From Dasypus novemcinctus (Eukaryota > Chordata > Mammalia > Cingulata > Dasypodidae), in the NCBI RefSeq assembly GCF_030445035.2, contig NC_080676.1, positions 9,648,940 through 9,712,939 of the forward strand: 64,000 nt of DNA. Reading direction: 5' to 3'. Position 1 is the stretch's first letter. Each line of letters begins with the position of its first letter. A program made the position numbers and the translations under genes. Below the pieces are notes generated by a model. The model saw nothing but the letters and a program-made list of their open reading frames with translations, ran no database searches and was not told the origin of the DNA. Shown here piece after piece: positions 34,165 to 46,056 of the stretch.

Positions 34165-34535
34165 GGGAAACGGACTTGGCCCAGTGGTTAGGGCGTCCGT
34201 CTACCACATGGGAGGTCCGTGGTTCAAACCCCGGGCCTCCTTGACCTGTGTGGAGCTGGCCCATGCGCAGTGCTGATGCGCGCAAGGAGTGCCATGCCAC
34301 GCAGGGGTGTCCCCCACATAGGGGAGCCCCACGCGCAAGGAGTGCGTCCCATAAGGAGAGCCGCCCAGCGCAAAAGAAAGTGCAGCCTGCCCAGGAATGG
34401 CGCTGCCCACACTTCCCATGCTGCTAACAACAACAGAAGCAGACAAAGAAACAAGACGCAGCAAATATACACAGAGAACAGACAACCGGGGGAGGGGGAG
34501 GAATTAAATAAATAAATCTTTAAAAAATAATAATA
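34165..34535 (+). mobile_element. DAS-III-type SINE (shorter variant lacking the 'gacacaacaagatgac' segment)
   Basis: Head gggaaacggacttggccc, B box ggttcaaacccc, tail aattaaataaataaatct. Perfect 15-bp duplication ataattggaatatag at 34150-34164 and 34536-34550. The body resembles the copies at 1705 and 45774 ('cgctgcccacacttcccatg'), so these three form one subfamily. Confidence 0.93.
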
Positions 34536-35253
34536 ATAATTGGAATATAGACTATAAGCTTTATATCAATGTTAAGTTTCTTGAACTTGGTAATTGTATT
34601 TGGTGTATTGTATTTAAATACAAGTTTTTTCAAAATTCCAATTTTTACTTGAAAGCCCAAATTTTATCATTGGAACAAATAATATAAGCTGTTTTCCTTG
34701 AAGTGACAAATTCATTTAGATCAATATCCTTATTCTTAGGAAATGTACATGGAAGTATTAAGTATTCAAGGAACATGATGTATTCAATCTCTTAAAGGTT
34801 TACAAAATAGATAAATAAATAAATGGAGAGATAGAATTATACAGCAAATATGGCAAAATGTTAAAACTTGGTGGATATGGGTTAAGGGTATGTCAGAGTT
34901 CTCTATGGATTTTATATTATTTTGTTGTTTTATTGTCTTTTCTAAAAAAGAGAAATAGATCACACAAAATTATACTGCAAGCTTGAAATTATTTCAAAGT
35001 TAAAAGTTAAAAAAAAAAGCTCACACAGAAGAATATTCACAATTATCTGAAAAGGCTATTAAAATAACCCTCCCATTTCCACTTACATTTCTCTGTGAGG
35101 CCAGATTTTCTTCAGGTGCTTCAATCAAAGTAACAGAACAGACTGGAATGCAGAAGCAGATAGGAGAATTCAGCTGTCTTCTGTTAAGTAAGACAGTTAA
35201 AGAGATTTGCAAAACTGTAAATCACTTATTATTCTTTGTTTTGGAAAATATAG

Positions 35254-36201
35254 TGTATTAGTCAGCCAAATGGGTACTGATGCAAAATACCAGAAATTGG
35301 TTGGTTTTTATAAAGGATATTTATTTGGGGTGGGCTCTTACAGGTACCAGGCCATAAAGCATAAGTTACTTCCCTCACCAAAGTCTATTTTGGACTTTGT
35401 TGGAGCAAGATAGCTGTGACACCTGCAAGGTTTCAGGCTTCCTGGGTTCCTGTCTTCCAGGGTCTTGCTTCTGTTTGTTCTGTGAGCTTACTTCCTGGGG
35501 CTCCAGCTTAAGGCTTCAGCATCAAAGTCCAACATCAAAACTCCAACATCAAAAACCCCTCAGTTGGGAAGCAGACTTGGCCCAGTGGTTAGGGAGCCTG
35601 TCTACCACATGGGAGGTCCATGGTTAAAACCCCGGGCCTCCTTGACCTATCCGGAGCTGGCCCATGCGCAGTACTGATGCACACAAGGAGTGCTGTGCCA
35701 CACCGGGCTGTCCCCTGCAGAGGGGAGCCCCATGCGCAAGGAGTGCACCCCATAAGGAGAGCCGCCCAGCGCGAAAGAAAGTGTAGCCTGCCCAGAATGG
35801 CGCCGCACACACAGAGAGCTGACACAACAAGATGACGCAACAAAAAGAAACAAAGATTCCCGTGCCGCTGATAACAACAGAAGTGGACAAAGAAGAAGAC
35901 GCAGCAAATAGACACAGAGAACAGACAACTTGGCCAGCAGGGAGGGAGAGAAATAAATAAAATAAATCTTAAAAAAAAAAAAAACCCTCAACTCTATCCT
36001 TCGCCTTGTCTTTTATCTGCGAGTCCCCACACACCAAGGGGTGGGAACTTAACGCCCTACTGGCACAAGAAGTTTACCTGACTACTTAATCAGTAAACCT
36101 CCAAATCCAATATAATCTAATATGCCCAGAGTAAAAGATCAGTTTACAAACATAATCCAATATTTCATTCTGGAATTCATCAATAATATCAAACTGCTAC
36201 A
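35254..36201 (-). repeat. Solo LTR fossil, antisense, with a SINE inserted
   Basis: Read on the minus strand it runs from tgtagcagtttgatatt to ggctgactaataca, with TG...CA ends. An exact 5-bp duplication, tatag, lies at 35249-35253 and 36202-36206. Without the SINE it is about 530 bp. A second copy of the family lies at 42482-42987. No internal retroviral genes are attached, so it is a solo LTR. Class by repeat database is unknown to me. Confidence 0.72.
35566..35980 (+). mobile_element. DAS-III-type SINE inside a solo LTR
   Basis: Head gggaagcagacttggcccag, standard body with 'gacacaacaagatgacgcaa', tail aaataaataaaataaatctt. The flanks aaaaacccctcagtt/aaaaccctcaact are a slightly worn duplication of LTR sequence. 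Confidence 0.92.
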
Positions 36202-36206
36202 TATAG

Positions 36207-37839
36207 TTATTTTTCTTTAAAAAGTATTTTTATGTGTGTGTGCTAACATGTATTGGATTAAGCTTCATAACTTTAAAATGAGTTAATAAATTTTAAAATT
36301 TTCTGTTTTATTGGCTATTATAATAAATATTATTAGATATACCCAGTGTAAACAAACATTCTTTGGGATCCTCTATAATCCTTAAGAGTATAATGGCTTC
36401 CTCAGGCCAAAAGTCTGAAAACCACTTGTCTAAGCAATCATGGTAGTGCCATTGTGATAACACATTTAGGCATGGGCATGCGGTGCAGTTTTCACCAATG
36501 ACATGCAGCAAAGGTGATGTGTTAGGTTTCCCAGGATGTTAAATAGAAATATAAATGGGATCTTTAAAGGGATAGGTATTGTTCTTTTTCTTAAGAAGGA
36601 TGATTGACAAGTGATGTTTATTAGTCTTTTTTATCTTGTACATATTAAATTATTTGGTTGTGATATAGTTCATGTAAAAAATAAAAATTAAAGGTACACG
36701 TGAAAGAGAAAGTTCTCCTTTCTCATTGTAAGTTTCATGTTCGTTTTGTAGCATATTCACCTCCTAATTGGCCTGAATGTACATTGTTTGTCTCTAAAGA
36801 ATTTTCTATCCATTTCATGAATTTTCTATCCATATTCACTCAGTCTGTGTCTACAATATATTTGTGATATTCGACTTCTAACCTAAGAATTCCTAGAACT
36901 CTAACCACAGACACATCACCACATTCATAATATTGCCAGTTCAAGTCATACAAGGTCCCTCATGAAAAGAACTCCTCTGCTTCTTGCTTAGTCCCTTTCT
37001 CCCCCAGGGTCAGGCAGGGTACCAAAGTCATGCCATCCCCCACATCATCTGTCCGATTTTCTCACCCAAAGCCCCCATGGGAGTAGATGTCTCCTGGGGT
37101 TGCCAGCCCATCAATTCTACAAACTGCCACACTCTAAATCCAGTTTAGATCTCTTTTAGGAACGCATAGAGTGCCTTCTAAATGGAACCCCACAACAGGC
37201 ACAAGGCAGCCTTGCAACACCGTTGTTGAATGAGTAGGTCCTCCTCTCCTAATGTTGTCACTCAGTGTGGTTCTAGGGACCCTTTGTCTCCCTAAATGTC
37301 CCAGGGTTATCAAACCAAGGTTTCTGTGCTTCTCCTCCCCTCCTCTTAATGTAATTTAGAGAATTAAGCAATCCAATTAACAAGTTTGAATGGGCATCTG
37401 AACAAAATCTGGACTTTGCCAGCCTGGAAGAAGTGAAAATGATTATTGAATAGGTTACAAATGTATTTGTATATTTAAATTTTTTTCCACAATTAAATAT
37501 ATAGCTTGTACAATTAAAAGAGAAAGGTGATGAGTATGAGGGGGAAATGGACATATAAAACTAAAATGCAGTCACACTTTGGATATTTGAGACATGTGGT
37601 GGAAAAGAAGTAGACGCATTTGCTGAAAGCCAATTTACTGATTGGCTAATTCATCATATTTACTTGCTTCTTTTACCTATTTTGCAGTTTATAGCAACCC
37701 ATACAAGATACAATTCTTTTAATAACTTTTGGACAGTTCTGCAAAATTTTAGTTGGCTAACATTCCTTTATGTCTTTATAACAACAATTTAAGGACTGTT
37801 TAGTCTGTCTCAGCCTAGTTCATTAGAAGAAAAGGGACA
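36207..37839. other. Intergenic or intronic, no recognised feature
   Basis: AT-rich sequence. No exon, RNA gene or repeat family that I can name. Confidence 0.45.
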
Positions 37840-38235
37840 CCTTGGAGAAAAATATTCACAAGATAGATAAAAGACTAATAGAATATATAAATCAATAAGA
37901 AAAAGACAACACAATTGAAATATAAGCAAAGAATATGGCCAGGCAATTCACAGAGTCAGAAATACCATTGACCAACAAACATTTACTACATTTTCAACAT
38001 TATTAGTAAACAAGAAAATAAAAAATATAACAGTGGTAAAATGTTTATTTTCACAAAGCTTATTACCAGGTATTTAAAAAGGGCAATAGCACTGGTGACA
38101 TTTCTGCAATCAAGCCATTTCATAAAGTATAATGTTGGTGTGAATGTTAGTTGGTATAGCCTTTTTGGTAGGCAATTTGGCTGTATTGGTCAAATGCATG
38201 TATACTCTTTGAGGTAATGGGGAAGCTGGGGAAAG
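37840..38235 (+). mobile_element. Old L1 ORF2 3' fragment
   Basis: 'agaaaaagacaacacaattg', 'caggcaattcacagagtcag' and 'accaacaaacatttactaca' correspond to the end of L1 ORF2, as does 'tttttggtaggcaatttggc'. It is highly diverged. Confidence 0.6.
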
Positions 38236-39320
38236 TGGGAAGGGCTAGGGGAGTGGACATGCAGAGAGAGACCTGTGGGACTGGTATTGATTAGGAGGGA
38301 GTGGAATTGACTGGGGTACAAGGGGACAAGGGTCTGGAGGAACCAAGAAGCACTGGAGGGTTAGGGGAAATGAGTACATGTGACAGTGAGAGGACTGAGA
38401 GGAATTTGAAATGAGTGGAGAGGGCTGAAGAAACTTGATAAGAAGAGTTTGAAGGGAAGGGATGGGACTGGCAGGGATTTGAAGGGAAAATGGAAACAAC
38501 TGGCCATCAGTGACTTGACTGAGAGCCACTGGCAACTAGGACCTGTAACCCTGAGCAAGGCCCCTCTGAAAGACCGAGGTTTATTAGGCAACAGGAAACA
38601 CTAATTTTCAGAATGGTACTAGTGATGCCTTGCAGAGTTCTTTAAGTCCTCTTATCTTGGCTCTGTTATTACATTGTATTTTGTTTCTAAAAGCAACCTG
38701 AGATTTTTGGAGATTCCTTAGGTCTGAAGCCTCCAATGACCAGTGATTTGTATCTTGGTCATCAGAGGCTGTGTGAACTTAAGGCACAAAATAGACATTT
38801 CATGTGCCTTTGTAGAACCTTCCTTTGCAACTCTTAAAACTCAGGAAGCTGTTCCAAATCCTGGGTGAGCATAATTGGAGACTCTCTCTGCAATAGATTA
38901 TAGCCAGGAGTTGCAGGCTTCCACTTCTCCCTTGGTTTAAGGCAGGCATTCTTTTAGGAAGTAGAGGGTCCTTATGTCACTTGCTTTCTCTGTGGTTCAT
39001 GCAGTTTTCCGCCCAGTGAATGACAAGACAACCCAGAGAGCAAGAATCCACAAGAGAGGAGGGAGGGTCCTGAAGTGTAAATGCTCATTTAGGATCCTGG
39101 GAAAATAATTCAAGAACTCTAGCTAACTATTGTAAACTAAATATTTGGAAATATTTTCCATTGAGTATGAAGAGACCTGTATTGCATTCCCTTATGCATT
39201 TTTACTTATTGTTCAAGAAATGTGGGGCTTGCTCTTACACTGTTCCAGAAGGACTCCAATTAAGCCAGTCACAGAGAGTAAGTTGGTAAAGAAAATTAGG
39301 GATATCTAGCCTATCAGGCT
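38236..39320. other. No gene; purine-rich tract then unrecognised sequence
   Basis: The + strand is strongly purine-rich at 38220-38480 (gggaagctggggaaagtggg and similar). The rest is unrecognised. Confidence 0.4.
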
Positions 39321-40389
39321 GGGTTTTGTAGTTATCATGTCATCTATTGCTGCTCAAGGGTTTAGTTCTCAGCTTTATAGATTCAAAACCTTTTTCAGTT
39401 CAGACCCAAGGGAATGATTTCAACACTGGCTCAGCTCTCTCACAGGAACAATGGAGAAAGGACCAAACGCTGTCCGAGGGAACTGCTTTAGGGGTGAGCA
39501 GCCCAGGACAGTGCTGCATAACTCCCAGGAGGGCAGGGGACAGAGGACAAAGAACCTAAAACAACAAATAAGAGTTACCACGCCCCTGTGGAGGCTGGGA
39601 AGGAGTCCCATGCCCCACCCTTAAGACATTAAGCCTGGATAAAACCCGTGGCTCCCTGCACGGCCTGAGAGGGGAACAGTTGTCTTCCTCCCTGCCAGCT
39701 GTTACAAAGGAAGAGAGAGGGTGAGTTGGAGGGCTTCTATTCAGTGAATTCAGCAAACAGACCCTGCTTGAATCTAAGCTCTGGCCAGATCAGAAATACT
39801 GGACAGCAGGAGTTGAAAGAAACACCTTCATGGAAAGGGTCACCAACAAGTGCCATCTGCAAACAGGAAATTACAAGGAGAAAAACTGCTATTAAGTCTC
39901 TCTTTACCCCAACCCTGGGAGAAAATCTTCACCCCATTAGTGAGTTCCTGGCCCAATTTTGATAATTTAAGATGGACAATTTTAAAGACATAGAATAAGT
40001 TTAATAAAAAATCAAAGAAGAGCTGTGAAGGAAAAGGAAAACCACTAGGCAAGAGAGAGAAATTGACATCAGAGTAAATTCACCAACATATTCAGATGCC
40101 TAGACATTAGCAAAAAATTACAAACCATACTAGAGAACAGGATGAGGTGGCCCAGCCAAAGGAACAAACTAAATATCCTGATGAGATACAGATTTAAGAC
40201 AACTAATCAATGATAATAACACAACTCTCTTAAATTGATTCAAAGAATTGGAGAAAAATATGACTAAAGAGATAAAGAATATCAAGAAGTCACTGGGTGA
40301 GCATAAAGAACAATTTGAAAGCCTACAAAGAAAGGTGAGAGAGCTTATGGGAATGAAAGACACAATGAATGAGATTAAAAATACATGAG

Positions 40390-40466
40390 AAGGGGAGCAG
40401 ATGTAGCTAGTGGCTGAGCACCTTCCATGTGTGGGGTCTGGGTTCAATCCCTGGTACCTCCTTAAA
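40390..40466 (+). mobile_element. Monomeric DAS-I-type SINE in L1 ORF1
   Basis: 'ggggagcagatgtagctagt', 'ggctgagcaccttccatgtg' and 'gggttcaatccctggtacct' give a compact tRNA-Ala-like unit of about 77 bp. It interrupts L1 sequence ending in aaaaatacatgag. Confidence 0.78.
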
Positions 40467-40616
40467 CATTAGAGGCACATAAGAGCAGATTTGAATTGCT
40501 CAAAGACAGAATTATTGATTTCAAAGACAGAACATCCAAACTGGAAAAAACAGGAAAACAGCAAGAGAACAGAATGGAAAAAATGGAATATGGTCTCAGG
40601 GAATTAAATGACAATG

Positions 40617-41455
40617 TGGGAAAGTGGATGTAGATCAAGTGATAAGGCCTCCACCTACCATTTGGGAGGACCCAGGTTTAATCCCTGGAGTCTCCTGGTG
40701 AAAATGAAGAAAAGAAAGCATGCCTTCACAGTGAGCCAGTGCCCATGTAGCACAGTGAGCTTAGTGCACACGTGGTGAGCCAAGTGCCCATGTACTAAAC
40801 CAAGTGCCCACACAAGTGTCCACGTGGTGAGCCAAGGGCCTGCGTGGCAAGCCGAGTGCCTGTGTGGTGAGCTGAGTGCCCACTTGAGTGTCATGTGGTG
40901 AGCCGAGTGCCCGTGCAGTGAGCTGAGTGCCCACGTGAGTGCCCGTGCGGCAAGCCAGTGCCCACATGGTGAGCTGAGTGCCCATGCAAGGGACCATGAG
41001 GCAAACCAAGTGCCTGTGTGAGTGCCTGCGTGGTGAGCCAGTGCCCGCACTGAGCTGAGTGCCTATGCAAGTGCCCAGGTGGTGAAACGAGTGCCAGTCT
41101 GAGTGCCCATGTGGTGAGCCAGTGTACACATGGTGAGCTGAGTGCCCATGCAGCAAGCTGAGTGCCCATGCAGTGAGCCAGTGCCCGTGCAAATGAGTCA
41201 TGCAGCAAGATGATGACACAACAAAAGAGAGACAAACGGTAGAGTCAAGGTGAAGCGCAGCAGAGACCAGGCACTGAAGTGGTGCAATTGACAGGGAAAC
41301 TCTCTCCACATCAGAGGTCCCCAGGATTGAGTCCTGGTGAATCCTAGAGGAGAAAGACGGGAAGAGAAGACAAAAAAAAGAGAAATAGATACAGATGATC
41401 ATACAGTGAATGGACACAGCAAAAACAGCAGGGTGGGGAAGGGGGAGGGGGGGAA
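40617..41455 (+). mobile_element. Dimeric DAS-type SINE with an expanded internal minisatellite
   Basis: Head 1 (ggaaagtggatgtagatcaa, B box-like 'ggtttaatccctgg') at 40617 and head 2 ('gcactgaagtggtgcaattg') at about 41270 are separated by a large tandem array. The tail contains 'gaatggacacagcaaaaaca'. The duplication aaatgacaat (40606-40615, 41456-41465) brackets the whole block, so it moved or grew as one unit. The body is about twice the length of the sister copies at 8298 (405 bp) and 54496 (455 bp). Confidence 0.82.
40725..41205 (+). repeat. Internal VNTR of ~20-bp units
   Basis: About two dozen variants of gtgagctgagtgcccatgc, including gtgagccgagtgcccgtgc, gtgagccagtgcccacatg and caagccgagtgcctgtgtg. 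Higher-order pairing (…cacgtgagtgcccgtgc…) suggests repeated unequal exchange or slippage. Entirely inside the SINE above. Confidence 0.85.
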
Positions 41456-42481
41456 AAATGACAATATGAAGGCACAAATATATGCATTATCAGTGTCCCA
41501 GAAAGAGAAGAGAATGGAAAAGGGGCAGAAAGAATATTTGAGGAGATAACAATTGAAAACTTCCCAACCATTATGAAAGACATAAATATCAATATCCAAA
41601 AAGGACAATACATCCCAAACAGAATGGATCCAAACACACCAACTCCAACACCTACTATTTAGAATGAAAAATATCAGAGATAAAGAGAGGATTCTGAAAG
41701 CAAGAGAAAAGCAAAGTATCACATACAAGAGAACCTCAATATGATCAAGTGCTGACCTCTCATCAGTAATCATGGAGGTGAGAAGAAAATGATATAATGT
41801 GTTTAAGGTACCAAAAGAGAAAACTGCCAGCCAAGAATTCTGTATCTGGTAAAACTGTCCTTCAAAAATGAGAGTGAGTTCAAAGTCTTCACAGGCAAAC
41901 AAAAAATGAGAGTATGTTACTAAAAGACCAGAATTAAAAGAGATACTGAAGGGAGTACTATAGCAGGAAAGGAAAAATCAAGGATGAGAGACTTGGAGAA
42001 GAGTGTAGAAATGAAGATTATTAGGATAAATTAAAGGGTAAAAAGGCAGACAATAGTAAGAGATGACAACGGAAAGCCAAAGGACAAAATTGATGAAGTA
42101 AGTAATGCCTTTACAATAATAACCTTGAACTCCACAATCAAAAGACATAGACTGATAGAATGGATTAAAAAAATATGAACCATTTACATGCTGTCTACAA
42201 GAAACTCACCTCAGATGTAAGAACACAACCAGGTTGAAAGTGAAAGGGTGGAAAAAGATATTCCATGCAAATAGTTACCAAAAAAGAGCTGGAGTAGAGA
42301 CACTAATATCAGACAAAATAGATTTTAAATGCAAAACTATTATAAGGAATGAAGGTCATTAAGTATTAATAAAAGGGGCAATTCACCAAGAAGAAATAAC
42401 TATAATATTTATGCACCTAACCTGGGTGCCCCAAGATACATGAGACACACACTGGCAAAACCGAAGGGAGAAATAGACATC

Positions 42482-42987
42482 TATAGCAGTTTGATATTGT
42501 TTATGAATTTCAAAAATAGATATTGGACTATGTTTGTAAACTGGTCTGTTCCTCCAGGCATATTAGATTATATTGGATTCAGAGGTTTCACTTTTACTTG
42601 GTTAAATAATGATTGAGGCTTTGGGCCATGTCAGTAGGATGTTGAATCCCTGCCCCTTTGGTGGGAGGGGACTCACAGAGAAACTGCACCGCAGAGAAGG
42701 GAGGTTGGGGTTTTGAACTGGAGTCCAGGAAGTAAGCACACAGAGGAGCAGAGCTGTTGAGCCTGGAGAGAAACAAGCCCTGGGAAGAGATGAACCCAGG
42801 AAGCCTGAACTCTTGACAGATGTCAGCAACCATCTTGAACCAATATGTGTCAACAGACTTTGGTAAGGGAAGTAACTTATGCTTTATGGCCTGGTAACTG
42901 TAAGCTTCTACCCCAAAGAAATACCTTTTTTAAAAACCAACAGATTTCTGGTATTTTGCATCAGCACCCCTTTGGCTGACTAACACA
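42482..42987 (+). repeat. Solo LTR fossil in L1 ORF2
   Basis: It starts tatagcagtttgatattg and ends ggctgactaacaca. The same family is seen in antisense at 35254-36201. Flanking pentamers acatc/acata are a 5-bp duplication of L1 sequence, which reads through (aaatagac...tctacaataatag). No internal genes, so it is a solo LTR that is younger than the L1. Confidence 0.72.
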
Positions 42988-43427
42988 ACATATCTACAAT
43001 AATAGTTGGCTCCATCAATACACCACTCTTAGTATTGGATAGAACATCTGGACAGAGGATAAATAAAGAAGCATAGAGCTTGAATATTATGGTAAATGAA
43101 CTAGACCTAACAGACATTTATATAGCATTGCACTCCAAAGCAGCAGGATATACATTCTTTTCAAGCACTCATGGATCCTTCTCCAGGATAGACCATATTT
43201 TGGGTCACAAGACAGGACTCAATAAATTTTAAAAGTTTGAAATTATATACAACACTCTCTCTGACCATAAAAGAATGAAGCTGGAAATCAATAATAGACA
43301 TCAATATAGAGAAATTAAACAAAACACTTAAATAATCAGTGGATCAAAGAAGAAATTGCAAGAGAATTCAATAAATATCCTGAGACAAATGAAAATGAGA
43401 ACATGACATATCAAAACCTGTGGGAGG

Positions 43428-43834
43428 CGGCGGACTTGGCCCAGTGGTTAGGGTGTCCGTCTACCACATGGGAGATCCGAGATTCAAACCCCGGGCCTCC
43501 TTGACCCGTGTGGAGCTGGCCCATGCGCGGTGCTGATGCGCACAAGGAGTGCCGTGCCACGCAGGGGTGTCCCCCACGTAGGGGAGCCCCACGCACAAGG
43601 AGTACACCCCGTAAGGAGAGCCGCCCAGTGCGAAAGAAAGTGCAGTCTGCCCAAGAATGGCACCGCACACACAGAGAGCTGATACAATAAGATGACACAG
43701 GGAAAAGAAACACAGATTCCCATGCCACTGACAACAACAGAAGCGGACAAAGAAGACACAGCAAATAAACACCGAGAACAGACAAACAGGGATGTGGGGG
43801 GGAGAGAAATAAATAATGAATCTTTAAAAGAAAA
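43428..43834 (+). mobile_element. DAS-III-type SINE
   Basis: Head cggcggacttggcccagtgg, B box ggttcaaa-like 'gattcaaaccccgggcc', tail aaataaataatgaatctt. Duplication aaaacctgtgggagg/aaaacctatgggagg at 43413-43427 and 43835-43849. It has landed on the left edge of the next SINE. Confidence 0.92.
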
Positions 43835-43846
43835 AAAACCTATGGG

Positions 43847-44776
43847 AGGGCAGTGGCTGCAGCTCAAGCAATTAGGGGCCTGTCTACCATATGGGAAGTC
43901 CAGGGTTCGAGTCCCAGGGCCTCCTGGTGAAGGCAAGCTGGCCCATGTGGCAAGATGGCCCGAGTGGAGAACTTGCCCATGTGGCCAGCTGCCCGCAGTG
44001 GAGTGCTGGCCCACACAGGAGTGCTGGCCCATGCAGGAGTTCTGGTCTGTGTGGCAAACTGGCCCAAGCAGAGAGCTGGCACAGCAAGATGATGCAACAA
44101 AAAGAGACACAGAGGAGAGACAATAAGAAATGCAGAAGACCAGGGAACTGAGGTGGCACAAGAGATCGAGCACCCCTGTCCCACTCTGGAAGGTCCCAGG
44201 ATTGGTTCCCAGTGCTGCCTAAAGAGAAGACAAGCAGGGAAGTGGACTTGGCCCAATGGATAAGGTGTCTGCCTACCACATGGGAGGTCCATGGTTCAAA
44301 CCCCGGGCCCCTTGACCTGTGTGGAGTTGGCCCACGCACAGTGCTGATGCGCGCAAGGAGTGCCGCGCCACACAGGGGTGTCCCATGTGTAGGGGAGCCT
44401 CACGTGCAAGGAGTGAGCCCCATAAGGAGAGCCACCTAGTGTGAAAGAAAGTGCAGCCTGCCCAAGAATGGCGCCGCATACACAGAGAGCTGACACAACA
44501 AGATGATGCAACAAAAAGAAACACAGATTCCTGGTGCCGCTGATAAGGATAGAAGTGGTCACAGAAGAACACACAGTGAATGGACACAGAGAGCAGACAA
44601 CTGGGGGGAGGGGGGAAGGGGAGGGAAATAAATAAATAAAATAAATAAATAAAAGAGAAAACAAGCAGACATAAGAACACACAGCAAGTGGACACAGAGA
44701 GCAGACAACGAGGGGATGGAGGGAGGAGAAATAAATAAAATAAACAAACAAACAAACAAATAAATAAAGCTTGGGG
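43847..44776 (+). mobile_element. Dimeric DAS-type SINE, split by a DAS-III copy
   Basis: Head 1 'ggcagtggctgcagctcaag' is followed by a spacer of 'gtgctggcccatgcaggagt'-type units (43930-44085). Head 2 is 'gggaactgaggtggcacaag' at 44145. After the insert at 44238-44651 the element resumes with 'acaagcagacataagaacac' and an aaataaataaaataaac tail. Worn flanks aaaacctatggga/aaaaatctacagga. Confidence 0.82.
44238..44651 (+). mobile_element. DAS-III-type SINE nested in a dimeric SINE
   Basis: Head ggaagtggacttggcccaat, B box ggttcaaacccc, tail aaataaataaataaaat. A 17-bp duplication, aaagagaagacaagcag/aaagagaaaacaagcag, at 44221-44237 and 44652-44668 is made of the host SINE's own sequence. Confidence 0.93.
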
Positions 44777-44998
44777 GAAAAAATCTACAGGATACTACAA
44801 AGGCAGTGCTGAGAGGGAAATTTATAGCCCTCAATGTTTATATAAAAAAGAAGAAAGAGCTAAAATTGAAGATGTAACTGCAAACCTGCAGGAATTAGAA
44901 AAAGAAGAGCAAGCTAATCTGAAACCAACCTGAAGAAAAGAAATAGTAAAAATCAGAACAGAAACAAATGAAATCAAGAACAAAAAAACAATACAGAG

Positions 44999-45450
44999 GG
45001 AAGCAAACTTGGTTCAATGGATAGAGCATCCACCTACCACATGGAAGGTCCACAGTTCAAACCTAGGGCCTCCTTGACCCATGTGGACCTGGCCCATGTG
45101 CAGTGCTGATGTGCGCAAGGAGTGCCGTGCCACGCAGGGGTGTCCCCGCATAGGGGACCCCCATGCGCAAGGAGTGCACCCCGTAAGGAGAGCCACCCAA
45201 GTGTGAAAGAAAGTTCAGCCTGCCTAGGAGTGGCAGCCGCACACACAGAGAGCTGACGCAGCAAGATGACGCAACAAAAAGAGACACAGATTCCTGGTGC
45301 CACTTACAAGAAGCGGTCACAGAAGAACACACAGCGAATGGACACAGAGAACAGACAACTGGGGCGGGGTGTGGGGGGGAGAAGGAGAGAGAAATAAAAT
45401 AAAAATAAATCTTTAAAAAACAAAACAACAACAACAACAACAAAAACACA
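44999..45450 (+). mobile_element. DAS-III-type SINE
   Basis: Head gggaagcaaacttggttcaa, tail aaaataaaaataaatcttta followed by a caacaacaacaacaac stretch. Duplication aacaatacagag/aacaataaagag at 44987-44998 and 45451-45462. Inserted in L1 ORF2. Confidence 0.92.
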
Positions 45451-45773
45451 AACAATAAAGAGAATCAGTAAAACCAAAAGTTGGTTCTCCAAGAAAATCA
45501 ACAAAATCGACAAATCCTTAGCTGGACTGACAAAGGAAAAAAGAGAGAAGATGCAAAAAAAATCAGAAATGAGAGGGGGGACATTAACAGTAACCACACA
45601 GAAATAAGAGAGATCATAAGAGGATACTATGAACAACTGAACACAAACAAACTAGACAATGTAAAGGAGAGAGACAAATTCCTAGAAACACACGAACCAC
45701 CTACACTGACCCTAGAAAAAGCAAATCAATCACAAGTGAAGAGATTCAAACAGTCATCTAAAATCTCCCTAAG

Positions 45774-46056
45774 CCCATGTGCAGTGCTGACGGGCACAAG
45801 GAGTGCCCTGCACGCAGGGGTGTCCCCCGCGTAGGGGAGCCCCACGTGCAAGGAGTGCGCCCATAAGGAGAGCCGCCCAGCGCGAAAGAAGGTGCAGCTG
45901 CCCAGAAATGGCACCGCCCACACTTCCCGTGCTGCTGACGACAACAGAAGTGGACAAAGAAACAAGACACAGCAAATAGACACAGAGAACAGACAACCGG
46001 GGGAGGGGGGGAATAAAATAAAATAAAATAAAATTTTAAAAAATGAATAAATAAAA
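45774..46056 (+). mobile_element. 5'-truncated DAS-III-type SINE
   Basis: It starts inside the body at 'cccatgtgcagtgctgacgg', so the tRNA-like head is missing. The tail is aaaataaaataaaataaaat. A perfect 15-bp duplication, taaaatctccctaag (45759-45773, 46057-46071), shows that the truncation happened at insertion. Confidence 0.93.

Larger units (their letters stand above)
33210..35018 (+). mobile_element. L1 3' end (old L1M type), split by two DAS-III SINEs
   Basis: 'acatggaagcaacccaaatg', 'tccaccagaagatgaatgga' and 'tgaaccttgaagacatcatg' mark the end of ORF2 and the 3' UTR. Those blocks are followed by 'acaggttaccagggtagggt' and, after the SINEs, 'agcaaatatggcaaaatgtt', 'ttgaaattatttcaaagtta' and an A run ending at 35018. 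It is 5'-truncated. The SINEs at 33508 and 34165 each carry target duplications made from L1 sequence, so they arrived later. Confidence 0.82.

Noticed and set aside
40725-41205. Possible CRISPR-like array (regular ~20-bp repeats)
   Set aside because: Units are directly adjacent, degenerate and without unique spacers, and lie in a SINE of a mammalian genome.
40655-41477. Minus-strand frames of 114-238 codons with repeated HHVGTGL/CHGHSAHH-like peptides
   Set aside because: They are translations of the 20-bp minisatellite inside a SINE. The repeats are periodic DNA, not a His-rich protein.
43484-44173. 229-codon minus-strand frame, and many similar 80-160-codon frames (CCVFFVRFCCCQ, GALLARGAPLRGG types)
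   Set aside because: These frames recur at every DAS-III SINE and are antisense translations of the SINE consensus.
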